Assembly: GCA_001312405.1 (NCBI GenBank)
Contig: BBDR01000002.1
Coordinates: forward strand, 186,001-250,000
Direction of reading: 5' to 3'
Length of the DNA stretch: 64,000 nucleotides
DNA from: Clostridium sp. NkU-1
GTDB lineage: Bacteria > Bacillota_A > Clostridia > Lachnospirales > Lachnospiraceae
Part shown: positions 1 through 7,706 of the stretch, in pieces
Layout of the letters: each line of letters opens with the position of its first letter
How positions within the stretch are numbered: the first letter of the stretch is position 1
Made by a program: the position numbers and the translations under genes
Notes under the pieces: model-generated
What the model saw: only the letters and a program-made list of their open reading frames with translations
Databases searched by the model: none
What the model was told of the DNA's origin: nothing

Positions 1-80
1 AAATGATGAAGGACGGAACAACTTCTAAAATCATCACCAAATGGATGTATTCTGATATGACCGGACTGATTCGTGAATAG
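1..80 (+). CDS. C-terminal end of an ABC transporter solute-binding protein (partial)
   Basis: The frame entering the window is open to a TAG at 78-80 and encodes a tail containing MKDGTTSKIITKWMY. An ending of the form DGT..kI..KW is typical of family 3 extracellular amino-acid-binding proteins. The next gene, 22 bases on, is a polar-amino-acid-type ABC ATPase, which fits an amino-acid importer operon. Only about 25 residues are visible, so the identification rests mainly on context. Confidence 0.45.
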   Translation, partial: MMKDGTTSKIITKWMYSDMTGLIRE

Positions 81-102
81 ACGGCCGGGTGAGGTGCTTT
101 AA

Positions 103-846
103 GTGATTGAAATACGACATTTATCAAAATCCTTTGATGGGCAGACCGCCATTTTAAAAGACATTAATCTAAATGTGAAAAAAAGGCGAGGTAGTTGCAA
201 TTCTGGGTCCTTCCGGAACCGGGAAATCCACTCTGCTTCGATGTATGAATTATTTGACAAAGCCTACGGAAGGGATTATAAGAATCGGTTCCGCAGAAAT
301 CGATGCCCAAAAGCACACAAAAAAAGGATATATTGGAGCTGCGGAAGCACTCCTCCATGGTTTTCCAGAGCTATAATCTTTTTAAAAATAAAACAGCAAA
401 ACAGAATGTTATGGAAGCCCTGCTTACCGTATCAAAAAAAGGATAAGGAGGAGGCCCGGATAATAGCCCTCTCCTTACTGGAAAAGGTGGGCATGATGGA
501 CCGGCAGGATTTTTTTCCGTCCAAGCTTTCCGGCGGACAGCAGCAGCGCGTGGGTATTGCCCGGGCACTGGCGGTCAATCCGGATGTTCTTTTATTTGAC
601 GAGCCCACCTCCGCTCTGGATCCGGAGCTGGTGGGAGAGGTTTTAAATACCATTCAGACAGTTGCACAGGAAGGGACGACAATGCTTCTTGTCACCCATG
701 AAATTCAGTTTGCGCGCCAGGTTGCCACCCGTATTCTGTTTATGAACGATGGTACAATTGCTGCGGACGGAACCCCGGAGGAGATACTGGATTCCCCAAA
801 GGATGAGAGAGTCCGGCGGTTTTTAAGTTATAAAAAGCAGTTTTAA
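103..846 (+). CDS. Amino-acid ABC transporter ATP-binding protein (GlnQ type), with three hidden frameshifts
   Basis: Energises import of a polar amino acid on the cytoplasmic face of the membrane, with the binding protein ending just upstream. The GTG start at 103 follows GGTGAGGTG. The C-terminal half is clean: signature [15 protein letters not shown], Walker [13 protein letters not shown], switch histidine in LLVTHE. Residues about 27-113 are nonsense in the continuous frame, yet the Walker [10 protein letters not shown] and Q-loop MVFQSYN appear in the other frames. Removing one A from each of three A7 runs (178-184, 319-325, 434-440) restores an uninterrupted protein of about 246 residues. 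Because the shifts sum to three bases the frame looks open throughout, which is misleading. Sequence error is more likely than a dead gene. Confidence 0.88.
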   Translation: MIEIRHLSKSFDGQTAILKDINLNVKKRRGSCNSGSFRNREIHSASMYELFDKAYGRDYKNRFRRNRCPKAHKKRIYWSCGSTPPWFSRAIIFLKIKQQNRMLWKPCLPYQKKDKEEARIIALSLLEKVGMMDRQDFFPSKLSGGQQQRVGIARALAVNPDVLLFDEPTSALDPELVGEVLNTIQTVAQEGTTMLLVTHEIQFARQVATRILFMNDGTIAADGTPEEILDSPKDERVRRFLSYKKQF

Positions 847-946
847 GAAAAGGGTTATCCGCGGGTGGGAGAAGTTTTTCTGTTTGCGGATGGAAGAAGC
901 TTTACTGGGAGAGGAAATGTATTGGTGTATAGAAGGGAGATAAACA

Positions 947-2104
947 ATGATTGAGATGAAAACAGAATTACCCCAGGTATTTGACAGCTTTGCAGAAGCA
1001 AGAAAAAACGGATTCCTTGCCATCAAAAAGATCAAGGATTCGGGGAAAGGAGTGGTAGGCCAGTTCTGCACTTATACTCCGCTTGAAATTTTTATGGCAG
1101 CAGGCCTGGTAAGCGTAAGCCTGTGCTCAACCAGTGATGAGACAATTCCTGATGCGGAAAAGGTATTGCCCAGTAATTTATGTCCTCTTATAAAATCCAG
1201 CTATGGGTTTGCGATTACGGACAAATGTCCATATATGTATTTTGCCGATCTGGTGGTGGGGGAAACAACCTGTGACGGTAAGATAAAAATGTATGAATTG
1301 CTTGCTCAGAAGAAAAACGTCCATGTTCTGGAGCTACCCCACCGGCAGGATACGCCTGAGGCCAAGGCCCTGTGGCGGGCGGAGCTGGTGAGGTTAAAGT
1401 TCCGTGTGGAAAAGGATTTCGGTGTTACCATTACCGATGATATGCTCAGGGAAGCCATACATAAACGTAATATTGAACGCAGGCTTTTAAAAGAACTGTA
1501 CGAGCTCAGCACATTATGCCCTCCGCCTATGAGCGGTTTGCGGCAGCTTCAGATTCTCTTTGGCGCACAGTATAAATTTGACTGGCAGGAGAAAGTGGAT
1601 GAAATCCAAAATGCAATTGACGGCATAAAAGAAGCCTACTATGCCGGAGAGCATCTCATATCAGAGGAGGCCCCGCGCATTCTGATTACCGGATGCCCCA
1701 TGGGGGGAGTGACAGAAAAGGTTGTAAAGGCAATTGAGGACGCCGGAGCCGTTGTGGTTGCTTTTGAAAACTGCACAGGTGCAAAGCAGATGGACCGTCA
1801 GTGTAAGGAAGAGGGGGATCCCATTACAAATATTGCAGACCACTATTTGCAGATCGGATGCTCGGTTATGACCCCAAATCCCAACCGATTTGAACTTTTA
1901 GACCGGTTATGCAAGCAGTTTAAAGTAGACGGAGTAGTGGAAATGACCTTGCAGGCCTGCCATACCTATGCGGTAGAGGCATATACGGTAAAGACATTCC
2001 TGAAAGAGAGAAATATTCCTTACCTTCAGCTGGAAACTGATTACGGCACCGCTGATATCGGACAGCTTTCCACCCGGGCAGGTGCTTTTGTGGAGATGTT
2101 ATAG
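947..2104 (+). CDS. 2-hydroxyacyl-CoA dehydratase / double-cubane-cluster family protein (YjiM-like)
   Basis: A 385-residue member of the HgdB/FldC-type dehydratase D-subunit superfamily. It is single-subunit and paired with its own ATPase, the arrangement of E. coli YjiM-YjiL and of the characterised double-cubane cluster protein, which performs ATP-dependent low-potential reductions. Cysteines likely to bind iron-sulfur lie in GQFCTYTPLE, in the SLCSTSDE and SNLCPL segments, in GETTCDGK and in LQACHTY. The C-terminal Rossmann-like half contains RILITGCPMGG and YLQLETDYG. The gene is intact, starts after GAAGGGAG, and ends four bases before the activator gene. The substrate cannot be read from sequence; a classical dehydratase would have a second, similar subunit gene, which is absent here. 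Confidence 0.8.
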   Translation: MIEMKTELPQVFDSFAEARKNGFLAIKKIKDSGKGVVGQFCTYTPLEIFMAAGLVSVSLCSTSDETIPDAEKVLPSNLCPLIKSSYGFAITDKCPYMYFADLVVGETTCDGKIKMYELLAQKKNVHVLELPHRQDTPEAKALWRAELVRLKFRVEKDFGVTITDDMLREAIHKRNIERRLLKELYELSTLCPPPMSGLRQLQILFGAQYKFDWQEKVDEIQNAIDGIKEAYYAGEHLISEEAPRILITGCPMGGVTEKVVKAIEDAGAVVVAFENCTGAKQMDRQCKEEGDPITNIADHYLQIGCSVMTPNPNRFELLDRLCKQFKVDGVVEMTLQACHTYAVEAYTVKTFLKERNIPYLQLETDYGTADIGQLSTRAGAFVEML

Positions 2105-2107
2105 GAA

Positions 2108-2863
2108 ATGGATAAGATAGCAGTAGGAATTGACTGCGGCTCAGCCGCCTGTAAGGGAGTTCTTCTCCGGAATCAATCCGTTGCGGCCATGTGTGTAAGG
2201 CCCACAGGCTGGAGTCCCAAAGAAACTGCCCGGGAGGTTCTTGAGGATTTGTTAAAGCAGACGGGTGCTGCCCGGGAGGAAGTCTCTGTTGTGGCCACAG
2301 GATATGGCAGAGTTGGAATTGATTTTGCCGATAAGGCGGTAACTGAAATCACCTGCCATGGGTTAGGTGCGGAATATCTTTACCATGGCGTGCACACGGT
2401 TATTGATATTGGGGGACAGGACTCAAAGGTAATGTCAGTAGAAAACGGTAAAGTGGTGTCCTTTCAAATGAATGACAAGTGCGCCGCAGGCACAGGAAGA
2501 TTTTTAGAAATGTCTGCCCACAGGCTGGGAATTGATTTATCGGATTTTCCCAGCCTGCTGAAACCAGGCAAGTGCTGTTCCCTCAGCAGCATGTGCGCCG
2601 TGTTTGCCGATTCTGAAATCGTATCCCTGCTGGCAGCCGGAAAAAGCCGTGAAGAAATTGCCGGCGGAATCGTCCAATCCATGGTGGCCAGAGTGATGGC
2701 ATTGGCTGCACGCATAGAGATTGAGCCGCCTGTGTTTTTAACCGGAGGGCTGGCTGACTTGGACGGGTTAAAGAGCGCCCTTGAACAGCAGATAAAGCAT
2801 CCGGTGGAAGCCTCGCCTTTATCCCGCTTTGCCGGTGCAATCGGCGCCGCCTTAAAGGGCTGA
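2108..2863 (+). CDS. BadF/HgdC-type ATPase activator (YjiL-like)
   Basis: An iron-sulfur ATPase of the ASKHA fold that injects electrons into the neighbouring cluster protein. The phosphate-binding motifs are clear: IDCGSAACKGVLL at the N terminus and VIDIGGQDSKV in the middle. The two cysteines expected to bind the dimer-bridging [4Fe-4S] cluster are in NDKCAAGTGRF and SSMCAVFADSE. The C-terminal motif is FLTGGLAD. At 251 residues it has normal length. It starts three bases after the partner's stop, so the pair is translationally coupled, and a terminator follows at 2938. Confidence 0.88.
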   Translation: MDKIAVGIDCGSAACKGVLLRNQSVAAMCVRPTGWSPKETAREVLEDLLKQTGAAREEVSVVATGYGRVGIDFADKAVTEITCHGLGAEYLYHGVHTVIDIGGQDSKVMSVENGKVVSFQMNDKCAAGTGRFLEMSAHRLGIDLSDFPSLLKPGKCCSLSSMCAVFADSEIVSLLAAGKSREEIAGGIVQSMVARVMALAARIEIEPPVFLTGGLADLDGLKSALEQQIKHPVEASPLSRFAGAIGAALKG

Positions 2864-2937
2864 GGAGGCCCGGTATATACTTAGAAAGATTATGGGAATT
2901 GATTTTCCGATTACCCTCAGTAAAAATATCTTTTTTT

Positions 2938-2979
2938 GAAATAGCATCTGCTTTGGACGGTGGGATGCTATTTCTTTTT
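2938..2979 (+). terminator. Rho-independent terminator after the YjiM/YjiL pair
   Basis: An 11-bp perfect stem, GAAATAGCATC with GATGCTATTTC, is followed by TTTTTG. It lies 75 bases after the activator gene and before the AT-rich island. Confidence 0.8.
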
Positions 2980-3159
2980 GTTGTTATGATTGTCTATGTA
3001 AGGCAGAGCCGCAAAAACCACGAGTAATAAGGTTAAAACTTCATCTGTACTCATAAGGGCGTTACCCTCTCTTTCGTAATACTAGAACCTGGAAAACATA
3101 TGCTGTCTAGCAGCCATTGTTTTTCAGTGGAAAGTCCAATCGTGTAAGGCTCAGCGCCA

Positions 3160-3520
3160 ATGGTAACAGATGTAGCTGCATTCAAACGTTTTTCCCTGTT
3201 CAATTCCGCTAAAAGTGCGGAAATAACGTTATTTTTTTCATCTGCGATGTCAGGGGCGGCCAATACTTATGGACCGGATCAGGTACTCGGCCAGAATGAG
3301 CAGACAGCATGGATCCCGGAATACGTATTCACCGAATTACTATGATCCTTCTTATACAGGATACTTAGATATGATTGTATTTGACCATCCAGTTATGACA
3401 TCTTCCATTAAAATCACAATACAGGATGGATATGAATCATCAGATTACAGAGGCCTTTCTATTGGAAAGGTTTCAAAGAAATGTGAGGATACATGTTTGT
3501 CAGGGGTATTCCCATTCTAG
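3160..3520 (+). pseudogene. Remnant of a secreted protein with a C-terminal NADase-type glycan-binding / discoidin-like domain
   Basis: Two adjoining frames encode pieces resembling the C-terminal carbohydrate-binding domain found in many clostridial membrane proteins: NTYGPDQVLGQNEQTAWIPE in one frame, then PVMTSSIKITIQDGYE and CEDTCLSGVFPF ending at TAG 3518-3520. Family members typically read YGPeNVLDGn.nTAWvEG and end kY.DTCISEi.f. The frame change lies near 3330, and upstream there is no start with a ribosome-binding site. Position 2980-3159 holds nothing else I can identify. Confidence 0.45.
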
Positions 3521-3792
3521 GGATAAATTAAAGTGGCTTTTGGAGAGATGCCCGATTCTTAGTTTCATAGATTTTATACATCACAGATCAAATTTCAGAT
3601 TATCAATTTCATCAATGTACTCTTTTATATTTATATTATTCAGTTCAATAAATAAATTTAATAATTCCTGTGGTAATTTTTTTATATTGTTCTGTATGCC
3701 TATATCTATATCCTAAAACAAGTGTTAAATATAAGTATTTAGCAGTCGTTAAATGCTGTTGCGAAATGTTGTGCATGACAAAATATGTCCAA

Positions 3793-4740
3793 TCAGGTAG
3801 ATGTTGTGCATCTTTTTTTGGACAAAACAATGGCTTTAATGGCGGCATCTCTAACATCAGAAGATAGTGGAAAGACTTCTTCGATATTTGGAAGCTCAAT
3901 AATCTGTTTAACATAATTGTAATAATCATTGCAATGTTCTTTTTTTACAGTAAACGTATACATTGGCTGATATTTCATTAATCTTCCTAAATTATCATAT
4001 GTAAGGAACTGTAACAGAAAAAGTAATTGCCAAAAATTTTTATCAAGTTTTCCCAACATGTAAATATTATTTCTTAAAAATAGTAATAAACCGTTTGAAG
4101 CATCATCAAAATAATTGTACATGTTCGAATCATTATTTTTCCATTCATCGCAAATAGAAATATAATCAATGATCTTATCAGGAGATTCCCAGGGGAATGG
4201 TTCCCAGAAATCATTATAGTATTCTGAATAGTCATTATAATGTGGCTCCCATTCATCAATATCAGTAGGATAGATATATTCGCTTATTAATGTATTAGTT
4301 CGAAGAAGAGGTCTAATACTTTCTATGTCTTCAAGAGATTTTTCTGTAAGTATACGTGTTCCGACTTCAAGTTCATAAGGTTTAAGATGTTTATTTTCGA
4401 GTTTAGAAATTGCTAAACAAAAAGTAAGATATGAATTTACTTTACAATATTCACGAAAAGATAAACTATTACGTTGAATTCTTGCATCTGTGGAATAATA
4501 GTTCCCCACATTATCTTGCAATACTTCGCCATTTAAAATCAAGTCAATAAGTGCTTCTATAAAAAGGACAGTTGGGTTACGCTTTGAATTTAACATTTTA
4601 TCAAAATTAGGGCGTATATCCTGTTCGTCAGTACTCTCATTTATGTAATATATTCTACAATATGTCTCAAAGAGTTCAGTTTTGCTAATGTTAAATGCAT
4701 TCATTAGTTTTAAGGCATCACTGCTGGTAAAAAAATCCAT
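3793..4740 (-). CDS. Uncharacterised protein, 315 residues
   Basis: I do not recognise this protein. It is acidic and rich in Tyr, Asn and Ile, probably soluble and alpha-helical, with an aromatic DEWEPHYNDYSEYYNDF patch around residue 165. No signal peptide, membrane segment or enzyme motif is visible. It is uninterrupted, clearly more AT-rich than the flanking operons, and alone on the minus strand in an island of gene remnants, which suggests horizontal acquisition. It could be the cargo of a decayed mobile element. A 17-bp inverted repeat lies about 145 bases upstream of its start, at 4882-4930. Confidence 0.6.
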   Translation of the reverse strand: MDFFTSSDALKLMNAFNISKTELFETYCRIYYINESTDEQDIRPNFDKMLNSKRNPTVLFIEALIDLILNGEVLQDNVGNYYSTDARIQRNSLSFREYCKVNSYLTFCLAISKLENKHLKPYELEVGTRILTEKSLEDIESIRPLLRTNTLISEYIYPTDIDEWEPHYNDYSEYYNDFWEPFPWESPDKIIDYISICDEWKNNDSNMYNYFDDASNGLLLFLRNNIYMLGKLDKNFWQLLFLLQFLTYDNLGRLMKYQPMYTFTVKKEHCNDYYNYVKQIIELPNIEEVFPLSSDVRDAAIKAIVLSKKRCTTST

Positions 4741-4881
4741 TATTTCTTTTGTTTTCTCGCTTTGCTAATAAAGCTTTTTCCAGATAAACATACTTATTCA
4801 AAGAATCAGTTATGGGCGATTTGGGAAGTAATAATTTTAATATTCCCTTTTTTCATCAAACAACGCATATCTCCTTTTTGT

Positions 4882-4930
4882 CAAAGGTCATATATTTTAC
4901 TCATTTTTTACGGAAAATATATGACCTTTG
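4882..4930. repeat. Perfect 17-bp inverted repeat
   Basis: CAAAGGTCATATATTTT at 4882-4898 is repeated inverted at 4914-4930, with a 15-base loop. There is no following T tract, so it is not an obvious terminator. It sits in an intergenic stretch between the minus-strand unknown gene and rightward remnants and could be an operator, a cruciform or a mobile-element end. Nothing else convincing is seen between 4741 and 5018. Confidence 0.6.
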
Positions 4931-5018
4931 AGAAATTTCTAATTAGGGCATATCATGTAATTGAGCTCAGACAAAATAGTGTTTATAAACATAATAACAG
5001 AAAAAGGAGAAAAAGAAA

Positions 5019-5133
5019 ATGGAATTAATATTTGCAGAAAAAGAACTCTTGCAGAAAGTATTTATCGAACGGTTTCTGCGCAATTGGGTATTTTGAGGCA
5101 GATGTTCTGGAACATCAGAATATAATATGCTAA
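5019..5133 (+). pseudogene. Degenerate small gene, unknown
   Basis: An ATG at 5019 after AAAAAGGAGAAAA begins MELIFAEKEL and stops after 25 residues. Changing frame continues with coding-like segments AESIYRTVSAQLG and then YFEADVLEHQNIIC to TAA 5131-5133. A good ribosome-binding site with a scrambled body points to a decayed or mis-sequenced gene. I cannot assign a family. Confidence 0.3.
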
Positions 5134-5275
5134 CCAACAAATGGTTAGCTTTAAGGCATATGGCTAGTAAGTTAAGTATTGAATTCCCTGTTTATATTGC
5201 AGTACGATTTTAAGAAACTATAAATACTTTGTTGCAGAGTAATACTACACTCACAATACCATGGAGGTAAATTAT

Positions 5276-5616
5276 ATGAAAATTACAAATATTACTTTAA
5301 CAACCAAACAGGTTTGCGATGCAGGGGAAGGAACAGCGCTTGCCGTTGGAGTAGCTTCCGGCTATGAACAAGCAGATGGAAAGAGAATAAATAACCTTAC
5401 GCATATAAAGGTCGAAACTATCATGAATAAGAATCATTATGAAAAAGTAACTATAAAGGTTGTTGAAGCTAAAAATGCATTAGCTAAGGAGCAGATTGCA
5501 CAGCAGGAAAGTTTAATAAAGATAGAGTTTAAAACATTACTGGTAAACTTTATCGTACCAATAGCGGTGAGTATGCTCAGACATGCGGTGTTGATGGTAT
5601 GGCGGTAATTGCATGA
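5276..5616 (+). CDS. Small mobile-element-type protein of unknown function (frameshifted)
   Basis: The start at 5276 is set by CATGGAGGTAAATT. It begins MKITNITLTTKQV, then a mixed alpha/beta body with VKVVEAKNALAKEQIAQQ. The continuous frame degrades after IKIEFK; adding one A to the run near 5531 continues with NITGKLYRTNSGEYAQTCGV and ends at TGA 5614-5616, giving 113 residues. Its look and its overlap with a further tiny reading frame (5613-5672) are reminiscent of small accessory proteins of conjugative elements or plasmids, but I cannot name a family. Confidence 0.5.
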
Positions 5617-5956
5617 TGTGGGGTATTGAATGGTTACTTTCTATCTTAACTTATCCTGTGAATTGGTTCTGATTGGTGGTTCTTTCATATGGATTATGGC
5701 CTGGTTATTTACATAACATATCAATATTGCAGTTTTTGCAGGATTAATTATGTGGCTCTATTTCTATATTAAGTTGGAAGTGGACAAGAAGGCAGTATTA
5801 GAGAGTATGAAAGGATACTGCAGACTGCTATTTCCAAAAAAATACAAGCAGGAGAATTTCCAATTTTAGGTACAGAGCGCTTTTTTTGATGCTTATGGTA
5901 ATATGTATGATGCTGTATCTATTGACATTATCGAGGATATAGATATTATCATCTAA
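5617..5956 (+). other. Remnant region with one degenerate small reading frame
   Basis: About 340 bases without an intact gene. A 19-residue frame (5613-5672, starting MMWGIEWLLS) overlaps the previous stop. From about 5790 to TAA 5954-5956 a coding-like segment reads REYERILQTAISKKIQ ... FPILGTERFFDAYGNMYD ... SIDIIEDID if the T7 run at 5881-5887 is read as T6. No family is recognised. It is probably part of the same decayed or mis-sequenced element as its neighbours. Confidence 0.3.
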
Positions 5957-6119
5957 CCTGTTATCTATTCTGGGATAGGTATTAATAAAATGCGGCAGTT
6001 ATCAGACAATGAGGATTATAAGTTTGTAATTGGGATCGTAAGTAAAAGGTCAATTAAAAAAGATTATATGATGATATATCGAAAACCAATATTCTATATA
6101 AAGTTTAGTTGGAAACATA

Positions 6120-6166
6120 AGCCTGGATATGATAAAATATTTATTATATCCAGGGCCCTTTTTATA
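6120..6166 (+). terminator. Terminator-like hairpin
   Basis: CCTGGATAT at 6122-6130 pairs with ATATCCAGG at 6146-6154, followed by GCCCTTTTTA. It would end any transcript of the remnants upstream. Confidence 0.5.
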
Positions 6167-6184
6167 ATTAATTAGATAAACTAA

Positions 6185-6325
6185 TGTAGTATTATCCATT
6201 TAAATGTAAGAATCACACTGGCAGCTGATGATTTTAATTACAGAGCACTGGCAGCCGCATGGGGAGGTGCAGCTACTGGCAATTCTCTGAGGTTTCGTGC
6301 TAACATGATTGAACATCAACGATGA
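6185..6325 (+). pseudogene. Coding-like fragment, unknown
   Basis: An open frame without a plausible start encodes ITLAADDFNYRALAAAWGGA and then NSLRFRANMIEHQR to TGA 6323-6325. The alanine-rich, protein-like composition differs from the AT-rich surroundings, suggesting the 3' end of a lost gene. I do not recognise the family. Confidence 0.25.
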
Positions 6326-6356
6326 AGTTTTAGATTAAGGAAGGAAAAATCTATCT

Positions 6357-6567
6357 ATGGACAATCAGGAAATCATTGATAAATTAACGAAGGTATGTAT
6401 CTGTAAAGGCGTTTCCAGACAAACAATAAAAAAGGCAATTTCAGAAGGTGCAGACACCGTTGAGAAAGTATGGAGTATGACGAATACTGGCAATGGCAGC
6501 TGTAAAGGAAAACGGTGCGGAGAAAAAAATTCAGCAGATTCTGGATAATTGGAAAGAAGAGAAATAG
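6357..6567 (+). CDS. BFD-like [2Fe-2S]-binding protein (frameshifted near its end)
   Basis: A 69-residue protein of the bacterioferritin-associated-ferredoxin-like family. Cysteine ligands are CIC at residues 13-15 and CKGKRC near residue 50, with GVSRQTIKKAI between them. The continuous frame ends early; reading the A7 run at 6523-6529 as A6 gives KIQQILDNWKEEK and a stop at 6565-6567, the normal end for the family. The ATG follows AAGGAAGG. Such small proteins carry electrons or sense iron. The second pair is spaced C-x4-C rather than the C-x2-C of classic BFD. It stands alone among remnants. Confidence 0.7.
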
Positions 6568-6966
6568 CAGAAATAACAAAAATAATAGAAATAGCAGAAA
6601 TAATAGATGGTAAGGGGAGTTTCATATCAGTCTATTAGCCGGTTAATAAGGAAGAGGAAAATATAAAATTATAGGGTAAGAATAAATTACCGAGATTATT
6701 TACCGCATTTACTCTATACCCTCTTCCAAGTGCCTCCATCTTATCAACTAATTGGACGATGGACGATTATGTGGAACATTACTTTAATAATTTGTTTAAA
6801 AGGCTGTTGCAAAGCTGATCTGCAACGGCCTTTTTCTAAAAGTAAAGGAAAGCAGAAAAGAAAGGTTATACAATATACAAGCAGACTTTAAGAAATCGTC
6901 AAAAGAAATCATACCAGCCCGGCAGTAAATATGATCCAAGCTCCATAGATAAAAATATTAGCTCTT
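6568..6966. other. Intergenic region with a low-complexity repeat and a terminator
   Basis: Positions 6568-6610 carry an imperfect repeat of AGCAGAAATAA-type units. A hairpin at 6799-6836 is listed separately. Otherwise I see no gene: the reading frames are short and interrupted, and the stretch just before 6967 looks like the decayed 5' end of the rhodanese gene. Confidence 0.4.
6799..6836 (+). terminator. Rho-independent terminator
   Basis: AGGCTGTTGCA pairs with TGCAACGGCCT (one mismatch) and is followed by TTTTTCT. Confidence 0.65.
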
Positions 6967-7461
6967 ATGATGTACTTACAATATGCATATACAGAAGGAC
7001 ATATTAGGGGGGCTTATCATATGAATACGGATTATATAGAATCAGAAGAATACTGGAACATCCGCACACCGGAGGAAATAGAAAAGCTGATGGCTGATTA
7101 CGGTATTACAAAGGATACCACTGTAATCTGCTATGGAGCGGACGGAGTAAATTCTGCGGACGACAGAGTCGCATTTATTCTGCTCTGGGCAGGGGGAGAA
7201 AATGTAAAATACTTAGATGGCGGATTTGAAGCCTGGGCAAAGGCCGGATACGGCACGGAAAAAGGCAGCAATAAGCCGGAAGCAGCAGAAAAGGGATTTG
7301 GAACAACAGTTCCAGCTCATCTGGAATATATTATTTCCATTGATGATGTGAAAGAAAAGCTTGAAAATGACAGCAGCTTTAAATTAGTGAGCATCAAAAG
7401 CCAAGCGTAGTTTACGGGTGAGACCAGCGGTTACGGATATATCAATAAGGCAGGGGAATGA
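6967..7461 (+). pseudogene. Broken tandem-rhodanese sulfurtransferase
   Basis: The frame encodes most of a rhodanese domain: EGHIRGAYHMNTDYIES, the active-site loop VICYGADGVNSADD and YLDGGFEAWAKAGY. A second domain then begins with VPAHLEYIISIDDVKEKL. An in-frame TAG at 7408-7410 interrupts it, after which the same frame continues FTGETSGYGYINKAGE, exactly as such proteins do, before a second stop at 7459. The N-terminal part of domain 1 and nearly all of domain 2 are missing, so this is a real truncation rather than one sequencing error. Confidence 0.7.
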
Positions 7462-7607
7462 TTCCATCATTGCTTTTCCCGTTCTCTATTGCAGTTGATA
7501 TCCATGCCATGATGATAAGAGGAGATTTGCAAAAACGGGGGTTCTTTTGACTATCTTCTTTATGCATAAAACTCCCATATAAATAAAGATATTTTTACTA
7601 AAACATA

Positions 7608-7637
7608 TTGACAAAAAAAGAAAACACAGTATATAAT
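7608..7637 (+). promoter_or_regulatory. Sigma-A promoter of the alpha-glucan operon
   Basis: TTGACA at 7608-7613 and TATAAT at 7632-7637 have an 18-base spacer. The first gene starts about 60 bases downstream of the expected transcription start. Confidence 0.75.
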
Positions 7638-7670
7638 TACTATACAATATCAATAGTTTTGTACTGACTA

Positions 7671-7684
7671 CTTAAACGTTTCAG
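7671..7684. promoter_or_regulatory. Probable LacI-family operator
   Basis: CTTAAACGTTTCAG contains the palindrome AAACGTTT with the central CG typical of LacI/GalR operators. It lies about 30-45 bases downstream of the -10 box, where binding would block elongation. The LacI-type gene inside the operon (11689) is the obvious candidate to bind it. Confidence 0.5.
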
Positions 7685-7706
7685 TGAAAATCGGGGAGGT
7701 GTTTTT

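Larger units (their letters stand above)
7462..7706. other. Upstream region of the alpha-glucan operon
   Basis: Contains no gene. It holds the promoter at 7608-7637 and a LacI-type operator at 7671-7684, then GGGGAGGTG ahead of the ATG at 7707. Confidence 0.5.

Noticed and set aside
3051..3263. Minus-strand 70-residue frame (contains SVTIGAEPYTIGLSTEKQWL)
   Set aside because: Looks faintly protein-like but has no start signal and overlaps the plus-strand glycan-binding remnant, which has a recognisable domain.
3645..3929. Minus-strand 94-residue gene
   Set aside because: Overlaps the 3' end of the 315-residue gene in another frame and has no start signal.
4762..5028. 88-residue protein-coding gene
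   Set aside because: No ribosome-binding site, runs through the inverted repeat, low-complexity basic end, and overlaps the better-supported start at 5019.
7408..7410. Pyrrolysine or readthrough at the rhodanese TAG
   Set aside because: The gene also lacks its 5' end and stops again at 7459, so it is simply broken.
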